NCBI GenBank assembly: GCA_018902765.1
Contig: JAHIQC010000131.1
Span: 1 to 7,900 of the forward strand
DNA: 7,900 nt
DNA from: Actinomycetota bacterium
Lineage (GTDB): Bacteria; Actinomycetota; Coriobacteriia; Anaerosomatales; JAHIQC01
Direction of reading: 5' to 3'
The notes beneath the pieces are model-generated. The model searched no databases. It was not told where the DNA came from and saw only the letters and a list, made by a program, of their open reading frames with translations. Positions 1 through 7,900 of this stretch are shown here, piece by piece. The position numbers and the translations under genes are program-made. Within the stretch, counting starts at the first letter, position 1, and each line of letters starts with the position of its first letter.

Positions 1-85
1 AGTCCTTCCGTGGTGCTGTCTCGACGCACACGATTGTGGCAGATACGGCCGCTTCTGACACGGAGCGCATGCAGATAGGCGCCAT
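1..85 (-). CDS. Possible start of a further gene, cut by the left edge
   Basis: Sixteen bases beyond the stop of the membrane protein, an ATG at 85 opens a minus-strand frame that stays open to the left edge (28 codons, beginning MAPICMRSVSEAA and continuing VSATIVCVETAPRKD). A second in-frame ATG is at 70. There is no convincing Shine-Dalgarno (upstream bases are CTGACGCGG), and 28 open codons at this GC content are weak evidence. The spacing, direction and absence of a terminator after the upstream gene fit another operon member. No family can be named from so little. Confidence 0.3.
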   Translation of the reverse strand, partial: MAPICMRSVSEAAVSATIVCVETAPRKD

Positions 86-101
86 CCGCGTCAGGTGCTT
101 G

Positions 102-1127
102 TCAGGCTTGCCTCCCGGCCTTTGCGACTTTGCCAATCGGCGGGAGCAGACTCACAGCCCACAGCACTCCGGCGAACACGAAGACCAGCGCGTACTCCAC
201 GGTGGGTATCCACGTGATCTGGTGGATGTTCGCCAGGCGCTCGGTCGAGAACGAGCCCGAAGGATAGAACGTGTACAGATACAGCACCGCTGCCAAGTAC
301 GCGGCACTCGCGACACGGATTGCCGTCTTGGACAAGCCGAGCCCGTATATCTGGGTCACGATGAATATGGTGAGGAAGCCGGTGAAGAACATCGTCCACA
401 GCGTGGTGTCCTGCGTGAGCAATGCCACGGTCGTGCCGTGGATCAACACCAGCACCTCAAGCGCAGTCGTCCAGTATTTGTTCATGTGCACGCTCGTACG
501 CGTGAGCGAGATCTCACCAAACAACAGGAACATGTAGAAGAACCCGATGACATGCGCCCACTCGTTGACCACCGGGTGGAACCAGAAGGTGTAGGTCGTG
601 GCCCACGCGATGTAGAAGCCGTGCCAGCGGCGCGTGAGCGCCAGCGAGCTCCTGGGCAGTTTGACCTTCTTGCCGAAGAACAAGCCTCGGTCCGCATTTC
701 GCATCATGAGGACGAAAACCAGCATCACGATCACGGAGTACTGGGAACTCCACACACTCACATCTTGGGCAAGGCCGTCGTAGAACAGCGCGGTCTGCAC
801 GAAGTGGGCGACCGTCATGAAAGCGGTGAGCCCGATCATCGCCCAGTTCCAGCGGCTGAGACTCCCGTCCCAGCGCTTACCCGAGACTCGCAGCTTGTAG
901 ATGAAGTACCAAAGCAGGACTTGGTGGACGAGGTACGGGATCCACACAGATGCACGGGTCACGGCGCTGGCCTGATCGGGCGGGAGTTTCCAGTAGTACC
1001 AGCTTGCGCCCAAGTCAGGTAGAAGTGTGGGAGCGTGGAGTAGGTACGTGTCGAAGACCGGGATGAACGCCGCTACGGCAGCTGCTGCGGCGACCACCCA
1101 CCAAAGCACCTTCCACGCGCGCGTCAT
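102..1127 (-). CDS. Multi-pass membrane protein of unknown function
   Basis: A 341-residue integral membrane protein I do not recognise. Hydrophobic stretches suggest about nine or ten membrane spans, near residues 6-25, 60-78, 94-114, 128-142, 168-184, 188-206, 218-236, 242-260, 268-288 and 308-328, with an external-looking loop at 26-59 (DTYLLHAPTLLPDLG, WYYWKLPPD). It is unusually rich in Trp, Tyr and Phe, and has many histidines in or near spans (H68, H108, H169, H184, H192, H214, H230), including WFHPVVNEWAH (182-192). These could bind a cofactor or metal, but no known motif supports that. The start is ATG at 1127, with GGGGG four bases upstream. It follows the kinase stop by 53 bases in the same direction and may be co-transcribed, so a link to the sensor module is possible but unproven. 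Continuous hydrophobic coding with clean spans shows it is a real gene rather than the antisense frame. Confidence 0.85.
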   Translation of the reverse strand: MTRAWKVLWWVVAAAAAVAAFIPVFDTYLLHAPTLLPDLGASWYYWKLPPDQASAVTRASVWIPYLVHQVLLWYFIYKLRVSGKRWDGSLSRWNWAMIGLTAFMTVAHFVQTALFYDGLAQDVSVWSSQYSVIVMLVFVLMMRNADRGLFFGKKVKLPRSSLALTRRWHGFYIAWATTYTFWFHPVVNEWAHVIGFFYMFLLFGEISLTRTSVHMNKYWTTALEVLVLIHGTTVALLTQDTTLWTMFFTGFLTIFIVTQIYGLGLSKTAIRVASAAYLAAVLYLYTFYPSGSFSTERLANIHQITWIPTVEYALVFVFAGVLWAVSLLPPIGKVAKAGRQA

Positions 1128-1180
1128 CTGACCCCCATGTACGTCGATCCGTGAACCTCAGCCTGTAGGATACCCGACGC

Positions 1181-3370
1181 TCACGACACGGTCCCGGATT
1201 CTGGCGGGAGTGCCCGAGGCAGCGTCAGAGTGAACACCGAGCCCTGCCCCAGCGTGCTCTCGACCGTGATCAGCCCGCCGAGCAGCTTGGCGTAGCCCTG
1301 AGATATCACGAGACCCAACCCGGTACCGTTGGCCTCCACTGCAGGTACTCCGAGGCGTCCGAACTCCCTGAACAAAAGCGGGAGATTCTCCTTGGAGATG
1401 CCACAGCCAGTGTCCTTGACAGCAAATGCCACGCTTAGCTCGTCCGGGGATGTCACTGCTAGCGTAATACTCCCCTGCTCGGTGAATTTCGCGGCGTTGT
1501 TGACCAGATTGATCAGTATCTGGCGCAGACGCTCGCGATCGGTAAGCAGGCTTTCCGGCGCACCGGTGGTTTCTATGCTCAGTGATACCGAGTCGCCACG
1601 CACCAAGGGCTGAACAAGCTCAGCCACCTCAGCAGCCAGCTGTGAGGGCTCGAACGGCGCGGCCACGATGTCCACTCTGCCCGCCTCGATGCGGCTAAGA
1701 TCCAAGATTTCATTCACAAGATCCAGGAGGTGCCTCCCCGCATCGTTGATCATTTGGATCTGGCGTTCTTGCTCCTCGGAAAGTGGACCGACCATCCCTT
1801 TTGCGAGCACCGTCGAGAACCCGATGATCGCGTTGAGCGGTGTGCGCAACTCGTGGCTCATGCTCGCAAGGAACACGCTCTTGGTTCGGCTCGCATCCTC
1901 GGCGACCTGCGCCGCGACCCTGTTGCTCTCCGACTGACGCTCGGCAGTTATGTCCAGAATCACGCCGATGAGACGCGGCGGGCCGTCCTCTTCCTGAACG
2001 ACGGAAACGACATCGCGCACCCACAGAACGTCGCCGTCCGCGGCCTGCATTCGATAGACCATCTCATGTGGATAGCCCTCCGAAATGCCGTCCGCACGCG
2101 CGGCCAAGACGCCCGCACGCTCCGAATCGAGCACCTTTTCACCCCATGAGGCAAGATCGGTCCAAGCGGAGGCGGGGTATCCGAGCATCTCCCCTGCCTG
2201 TGGAGCGACGAACACGAATCTGTCGGCTTCGACATCGTATTCCCACAACACCCCGCGCAAGGACTCCACCAAGAAGCGGTAACGCTCCTCGGAGGCGCGC
2301 AACCTGCTCTCCCGCTCGAGTACGGCGTCCGACATTGTGTGCATGCTGTCGGCGAGCTCGGCAAGCTCCCGATACCTGGATACCCGAGGTGACTTGAGGT
2401 ACTCGCCTGCAGCCAATTTGCGGGCGTCGGATGTCAGCTCCTCGACAGGCGCACCGAATGCGCGCGCGAGACGGCGGGCGAGCAGCGCGGCGCCGAAAAC
2501 CATGACAGACACTGCCAGCACAAGGAAGGCAATCAGCGTCTGCGCGGTCGCTTGGACTCCGTTCCATTCCCTAGACGCGAGAATGATCCAGCCGGTCTCA
2601 TCGACTCGAACCGCACTCCCGAGGCGGCGCTGCCCAGAGTACCGATATATGTCCGTAGCCTCTCCCTCGGCACGCGCATCCCTGATGATAGTGAGTCCTG
2701 AGAGGTCCGCGGCGGTGTCGGCCAGATCCTGATCCGTGCTGTAGAGGACCACGCCGGCCCCGGATAGAATCGAGACTCTCGATTCACCATTGTTACGCAG
2801 CTGGTACAAGGGATCGGTGAACGACGCCGCACTGACCTCCACGATCAGAGCCTCGCCAGAATCCATGGGATCGACAAGCGACACCGAACGATTGCCAGTG
2901 ATCGTCGACACGAATACATCCGACCACACCGCGACATGGGTGCGCATCGCCTCGGCAAAACCGTTGCGCATCGAGCTGTCAAGACCCAAGAATTTCCCGG
3001 GATACTGGCTCGGGCCGGGGTCGATTCCTTCGGCAATCACGAGGCCATTGCTGTCCGTCAGCATGAGCGCATCGACCGCGAAGGAGCCTTCTGCGGCTCG
3101 TTTCAGCGCTGCGGATCTCGAATCGGGCGTCGTGAAGGCCGGGTTTTGCATGATCTCGGCCTGGGCGTGAGCGAGTTGGAGAGGCTCGGCCATTTTGCCC
3201 TGGACCTTCGATCGAGTCGTCCTGGCGACGAGCATATTCTCGTGCTGCGCGGAGACCACCTGCTCTCGCATCAGGAAAGCGATGGCGAATCCGCCGAGCA
3301 CGACCACAGGCACGACAAGACCAAGGACCATCCACCTGGCCATAGAGCGAGAGAAGCTGGTCCTTCGCAA
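1181..3370 (-). CDS. Membrane sensor histidine kinase (Cache-like sensor, HAMP, PAS, HisKA, HATPase_c)
   Basis: A 729-residue sensor kinase that should autophosphorylate on histidine and pass phosphate to an unidentified response regulator. Layout: basic N-terminus, membrane segment 1 (about 14-34), extracytoplasmic region about 35-275 resembling a double Cache domain (VDALMLTDSNGLVIAEG, WSDVFVSTITGNRSVS, GWIILASREW), membrane segment 2 (about 278-298), HAMP linker (about 296-350), PAS (about 356-480, ending LGVILDITAE-like: IGVILDITAERQ), then HisKA with H506 in SHELRTPLN, N-box NLVNNAAKFT (N625), G1 DTGCGI (653-658) and G2 GTGLGLVIS (682-690). No receiver domain, so it is not a hybrid kinase. 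The start at 3370 is a TTG touching the binding-protein stop; GGTGAGG precedes that stop. ATG codons at 3343 and 3331 are alternatives with no better ribosome site. The abutting binding protein is its likely ligand-delivering partner. The kinase call is secure; the exact start and ligand are not. Confidence 0.93.
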   Translation of the reverse strand: MRRTSFSRSMARWMVLGLVVPVVVLGGFAIAFLMREQVVSAQHENMLVARTTRSKVQGKMAEPLQLAHAQAEIMQNPAFTTPDSRSAALKRAAEGSFAVDALMLTDSNGLVIAEGIDPGPSQYPGKFLGLDSSMRNGFAEAMRTHVAVWSDVFVSTITGNRSVSLVDPMDSGEALIVEVSAASFTDPLYQLRNNGESRVSILSGAGVVLYSTDQDLADTAADLSGLTIIRDARAEGEATDIYRYSGQRRLGSAVRVDETGWIILASREWNGVQATAQTLIAFLVLAVSVMVFGAALLARRLARAFGAPVEELTSDARKLAAGEYLKSPRVSRYRELAELADSMHTMSDAVLERESRLRASEERYRFLVESLRGVLWEYDVEADRFVFVAPQAGEMLGYPASAWTDLASWGEKVLDSERAGVLAARADGISEGYPHEMVYRMQAADGDVLWVRDVVSVVQEEDGPPRLIGVILDITAERQSESNRVAAQVAEDASRTKSVFLASMSHELRTPLNAIIGFSTVLAKGMVGPLSEEQERQIQMINDAGRHLLDLVNEILDLSRIEAGRVDIVAAPFEPSQLAAEVAELVQPLVRGDSVSLSIETTGAPESLLTDRERLRQILINLVNNAAKFTEQGSITLAVTSPDELSVAFAVKDTGCGISKENLPLLFREFGRLGVPAVEANGTGLGLVISQGYAKLLGGLITVESTLGQGSVFTLTLPRALPPESGTVS

Positions 3371-4516
3371 CTACCTCACCCCGACTAGCTTGCCCTCGGA
3401 GACCGTAGACAGGTAGTACGGACGCACGACATCGCCATGCGCATCCAACTCCAGCGAGCCTTGGATGCAATCGTACGTGGCAGGCGCGCTGAGTTGGGCC
3501 AGCACGGCCGCTCGTTCCGTGCTGGTCTCAAACACCGTGGCGAGGATCTGGGCGCACTCGTATCCATGCACACCTGCGAACCCCAGTTCATGACCGTACC
3601 GAGACTCACATCGAGCGGCAACGTCAAGGTAAGCCTGATAGGTTGAGTCCCGATCGAAGGTGCTCAAGAACAGGACACCTTCCACACTGTGACCACCATG
3701 AGCGATGACGTCTTCGGTCGACGACCACTCACTGGTCACGATCAGGCCATCGTAGCCCGTCGCGCGCACTCTCTGGCATGCCAGACCGGTGTCCCTGGAG
3801 TTCGCCAAGATGAGCAGAGCATTAGGATTACCGAGTGCGACCTGAGAGGCGAGCTGTTGGAAATCTATGGCGTTCTCCGAGGCGAACGGCACTCTGGCGA
3901 GAACTCCGCCAGGGAACGTCGCCTCGAATGCGGTGCTGAAGTAATCCATCCACGTCACAGTGTGGGCGCTGTTCGAAGTGTCGTAGAGCACCGAAATCGT
4001 CGTGACTCCGGGCCTCTTCTTCACGATAGACGCCAACTCCCTAGCAGCGCTGCTGTTGTCGGGGTACACGCGAAAGAACGCGTCGGCCCTACCGGTCATC
4101 TCGTCGGTGCTCACCGTGGGACTTATGACTGCGATGCCCTCTTCGGCAGCCACTGCAGCCACCGGTTCGGCCAGCGAGCTCGTCATGGGGCCAATGATGG
4201 CTACGCAGCCCTCTTCGACCAGTTCACGAACGGCCTTCTTGGCGGTCGTTGCGTCCTGAGAGCCGTTGCGCACGATTAGTTCGATCTGGCGCCCGCCGAT
4301 GCCGCCTGCCTCGTTTATGGCATCAATAGCCAAGGTGACGCCCTCGCGTCCCTCCAGACCCAGGCTAGCCGCACCACCCGTGAGACCGCCTAAGTAGCCG
4401 ATGTGGATGGGCTTTGAGTTCGAACAGGCGGAAATGCTTGCACCGAGAACAACAGCGACGCAAAGAACTAGGCACAGGAGTGACTCTCTGCGGAAGCGGA
4501 TACTCTGAGCCAACAC
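3371..4516 (-). CDS. Branched-chain-amino-acid-type substrate-binding lipoprotein (periplasmic binding protein type I)
   Basis: An extracytoplasmic ligand-binding lipoprotein of the Leu/Ile/Val-binding (Peripla_BP_6) type. Numbering from a GTG start at 4516 gives 381 residues: basic n-region (QSIRFRRE), hydrophobic core, then a lipobox ISAC with lipidated C31. The mature protein opens with IGYLGGLTGGAASLG and LAIDAINEAGGIGGRQIEL, followed by VAIIGPMTSSLAEP and AVISPTVST, classic ligand-pocket segments. It ends with QGSLELDAHGDVVRPYYLST, the usual C-terminal strand. GTG was chosen because AGAAGG lies eight bases upstream; an in-frame ATG at 4540 would give 389 residues but lacks a clear Shine-Dalgarno. 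Five further cysteines occur in the mature part (about 104, 247, 303, 321, 350). No transporter genes follow; instead a sensor kinase begins directly after the TAG stop. This suggests a sensory role, by inference. The family binds amino acids, amides, urea and other ligands, so the ligand is unknown. Confidence 0.9.
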   Translation of the reverse strand: MLAQSIRFRRESLLCLVLCVAVVLGASISACSNSKPIHIGYLGGLTGGAASLGLEGREGVTLAIDAINEAGGIGGRQIELIVRNGSQDATTAKKAVRELVEEGCVAIIGPMTSSLAEPVAAVAAEEGIAVISPTVSTDEMTGRADAFFRVYPDNSSAARELASIVKKRPGVTTISVLYDTSNSAHTVTWMDYFSTAFEATFPGGVLARVPFASENAIDFQQLASQVALGNPNALLILANSRDTGLACQRVRATGYDGLIVTSEWSSTEDVIAHGGHSVEGVLFLSTFDRDSTYQAYLDVAARCESRYGHELGFAGVHGYECAQILATVFETSTERAAVLAQLSAPATYDCIQGSLELDAHGDVVRPYYLSTVSEGKLVGVR

Positions 4517-4524
4517 CCACCCCG

Positions 4525-4530
4525 CCTTCT
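4525..4530 (-). promoter_or_regulatory. Ribosome binding site favouring the GTG start of the binding protein
   Basis: The minus strand reads AGAAGG with an eight-base spacer before GTG at 4516. The alternative in-frame ATG at 4540 is preceded by GATACGGTATTGTCGG, which has no purine-rich match. The site therefore decides between a 30-residue and a 38-residue signal peptide; the mature lipoprotein is the same either way. Confidence 0.5.
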
Positions 4531-4540
4531 CAGCTGACAT

Positions 4541-4638
4541 CCGACAATACCGTATCGCAAGAACGCCCTCATCGTGCGTATTCCCATGTCCATCAGGGAT
4601 GAATCCCAAGTCCTGCGTGCGTGTGATGCGGCGGCGCG
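4541..4638 (-). other. Gap between hutI and the binding-protein gene, no clear signal
   Basis: About 98 bases (122 if the GTG start of the binding protein is right) separate the hutI stop from the next gene, the longest gap in the window. It holds a tiny palindrome, GGGATTCATCCC, whose two-base loop and lack of a following T-run make it a poor terminator. No strong -35/-10 pair is visible, though TTGCGA and TTGGGA occur. Whether the sensor genes are transcribed with hut or from a promoter here cannot be decided by reading. Confidence 0.4.
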
Positions 4639-5813
4639 TCATTGGGGCGGGGACGTAGCGCCGCCCCTCCACGCCCGCGCGACGATCGGCGCGGCCGGAC
4701 GATACGCGAGGTGTACGAAGGTCGTAGCCTCCAGTACGACGATATCCGCGCGTGCGCCGACCGACAGGTGGCCGATGCCCTCGCGACGCAACGCGGCAGC
4801 CCCACCTGCGGTGGCAGCATGAAGCGCCTCTGCAGGCGTCATCTGCATCTCGCGAACCGCGAGTGCGATACACAGCGGTATCGACGTCACGAACGATGAG
4901 CCGGGGTTGCAGTCCGTCGCAAGCGCGACTGTCACGCCGGCATCGAGCAGTCTGCGCGCATCCGGGTACGGCGAACGGGTCGAGAAATCCGCTCCGGGTA
5001 GCAGGGTCGCAACCGTGTCGGACGCAGCCAGCGCTTCGATGTCGCTATCGTCGAGATGTGTGCAATGATCCACGCTCGCAGCGCCGAACTCGACGGCGAT
5101 CTGCACGCCGGGCCCGTGCTGGATCTGGTTGCCATGCAGCCGAGGCAGAAGCCCCGCCTCGATGCCTGCGGCCAGGACTCGCCGCGTTTCCTCGGCGGAG
5201 AAGGCTCCGGTGTCGCAGAACACGTCGATCCAGCGCGCGTAGGGTGAGCAGGTCGCTAGCATCTCGCCGCAGACCAGGTCGAGGTAGCCGTCACGGTCGT
5301 TCGCGAATTCGAGCGGCACCACATGTGCGCCCATGAACGTCGTCTCGGGTGTGAACTCGCCCGCGATACGGAGCAGTCGCAGCTCGTCGGCCACGGTGAG
5401 GCCGTAGCCGCTCTTGATCTCGATCGTCGTCGTGCCTGAAGCGAGCATCTCGGCCGCGAGGTGGGCCGTGTGCACCCGCAGAGCCGTATCGCTCGCGGCG
5501 CGTGTTGCGGTCACTGTGGTCATGATGCCGCCGCCGGTGTAGCGCTCGCCGGCCATGCGCGCGGCGAACTCTGCGGACCGCTCCCCCGCGAACACGAGGT
5601 GCGTGTGACTGTCGACGAACCCGGGCACCACGGCGCGCCCGCCGATATCCTCGCGAGCGTCAGTCGGCGGAGCCTTGCTCGCCGGTCCGATCCACGCGAC
5701 GTGCTCGTCTTCGATCACGAGCGCAGCATCATGCGCCACGCCGAGGAACGAGCCGTCACCCATCGCGGGATCGTTCGTGACGAGCTCGCCTATGTTGGTG
5801 ATCAGCGTGGAGG

Positions 5814-5817
<4 letters not shown>
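4639..5817 (-). CDS. hutI: Imidazolonepropionase
   Basis: This amidohydrolase opens the ring of 4-imidazolone-5-propanoate to give N-formimino-L-glutamate, the third step of histidine degradation, using a single bound metal ion. The 392-residue product has normal family length. The N-terminal beta region leads into [16 protein letters not shown] (65-80), where H71 and H73 are expected metal ligands. IKSGYGL (134-140), GAHVVPLE (163-170), LHGNQ (227-231, H228 expected metal ligand), VDHCTHL (249-255) and the ATDCNPGSS segment (300-308, D302 expected metal ligand) follow, and the C-terminal GARADIVVL segment is typical of the superfamily. The start is a GTG at 5817 sharing GTGA with the hutU stop; GAGGAG lies eight bases upstream inside hutU. 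It is the last hut gene here; the formiminoglutamate-processing enzyme is not in the window. Confidence 0.97.
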
Positions 5818-7511
<1,694 letters not shown>

Positions 7512-7516
7512 GTTCG

Positions 7517-7525
7517 CTCCCCTCT
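7517..7525 (-). promoter_or_regulatory. Ribosome binding site for hutU
   Basis: The minus strand reads AGAGGGGAG, five bases before the ATG at 7511, within the 28-base gap after hutH. The purine-rich match to the 16S anti-Shine-Dalgarno supports this start. The gap has no room for a separate terminator and promoter, so hutH and hutU are probably co-transcribed. Confidence 0.65.
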
Positions 7526-7539
7526 ATCGCTAACGGCGC

Positions 7540-7900
7540 TCACAGAAGCTCGCCGCCGATCGCTTCCGATACCGCGGCAACAACAGCCCCGCTCACGACA
7601 AGCTGAAACGCCGCCTCGATCTCGGGCGACAGCTGGCGGTCCTCGCCCGGCCCTGCAACCTGCTCGCGTAGCAGTGCCACGGCGGCGGCAGTCCCGACCG
7701 CCGGAACAAGCGGGGCCCGCAAGTCGAGCGCGCGGGCCGCCGTTAGGAGCTCGATGCCGAGCACGCGCGCCAGCCCATCGACCGAGCGACGCAGCTTGCG
7801 CGCACCCGCCCAACCCATCGAAACGTGGTCCTCCTGCATCCCGGACGAAGGTATCGAGTCCACACTCGCCGGAGCCGCGAGCCGCTTCATCTCGCTCACG
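7540..7900 (-). CDS. hutH: Histidine ammonia-lyase (histidase), C-terminal part, cut by window edge
   Basis: Histidase removes ammonia from L-histidine to give trans-urocanate, the first step of cytoplasmic histidine degradation. Only about the last 119 residues are present and the frame stays open through the right edge; the codon at 7899 is an internal GTG (valine), not a start. The visible part carries the histidase C-terminal signature: VSEMK, then PASVDSIPSSGMQEDHVSMG and ARKL, followed by a helical tail ending GGELL and a TGA stop at 7542-7540. The MIO-forming Ala-Ser-Gly triad lies upstream, outside the window, so catalytic competence cannot be judged. It sits 28 bases before hutU in the same direction, as expected for a hut operon. 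The aromatic ammonia-lyase superfamily also includes tyrosine and phenylalanine lyases, but the hutU-hutI context makes histidase by far the best call. Confidence 0.95.
   Translation of the reverse strand, partial: VSEMKRLAAPASVDSIPSSGMQEDHVSMGWAGARKLRRSVDGLARVLGIELLTAARALDLRAPLVPAVGTAAAVALLREQVAGPGEDRQLSPEIEAAFQLVVSGAVVAAVSEAIGGELL

Noticed and set aside
36..1022. A 328-codon open frame on the plus strand, antisense to the membrane protein
   Set aside because: Its translation is a hydrophilic Arg/His/Glu/Gln-rich string with no recognisable domain, the typical mirror of a hydrophobic gene in GC-rich DNA. The opposite strand has clean membrane spans and a ribosome site.
3368..3373. The TAG between binding protein and kinase as a read-through (recoded) codon
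   Set aside because: No recoding element was recognised, and the fused topology would place the kinase's sensor region in the cytoplasm.
4571..4603. GGGATTCATCCC palindrome as a terminator after hutI
   Set aside because: The stem is five base pairs with a two-base loop and no T-run follows, so a stable intrinsic terminator is unlikely.
4541..4873. Extension of the binding protein to a 500-residue product starting at 4873
   Set aside because: The first ~111 residues are Arg-rich and overlap the hutI 3' end in another frame. A lipoprotein signal peptide must be N-terminal, so the start has to be at 4540 or 4516.

Overview
This 7.9 kb window is a bacterial chromosomal segment. Every convincing gene lies on the minus strand, so transcription runs from the right edge to the left. 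It is GC-rich and tightly packed, with gaps of 0 to about 120 bases, GTG and TTG starts, and Shine-Dalgarno-led genes. Hand-sampled 60-base lines are about 70% GC in hutU and about 57-58% GC in the left half. A high-GC bacterium, possibly an actinobacterial lineage such as the Coriobacteriia, would fit. That placement is an impression from composition and protein character, not a demonstrated assignment.

Right half (7900 down to 4639): a histidine-utilisation (hut) operon in pathway order. It holds the C-terminal part of histidine ammonia-lyase (hutH, cut by the window edge), complete urocanate hydratase (hutU) and complete imidazolonepropionase (hutI). Together they convert L-histidine to urocanate, then 4-imidazolone-5-propanoate, then N-formimino-L-glutamate. 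hutH and hutU are 28 bases apart. hutU and hutI overlap by four bases (GTGA), which suggests translational coupling. The gene for the final formiminoglutamate step is not in the window.

Left half (4540 down to 102): a lipoprotein of the branched-chain-amino-acid type of periplasmic binding protein is followed, with no intervening base, by a membrane histidine kinase (extracytoplasmic Cache-like sensor, HAMP, PAS, HisKA, HATPase_c). No ABC permease or ATPase gene and no response regulator is visible. The arrangement suggests that the binding protein feeds ligand information to the kinase, in the manner of LuxP-LuxQ or TorT-TorS, rather than serving transport. After a 53-base gap comes a multi-pass membrane protein rich in aromatic and histidine residues, which I do not recognise. 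A possible further gene begins at the left edge.

The most interesting part is the binding-protein/kinase/membrane-protein cluster directly downstream of the hut operon. It could be an amino-acid-sensing module, but ligand, partner regulator and output cannot be read from this window. I found no RNA genes, mobile elements, CRISPR arrays or convincing intrinsic terminators. No gene-free stretch exceeds 300 bases.
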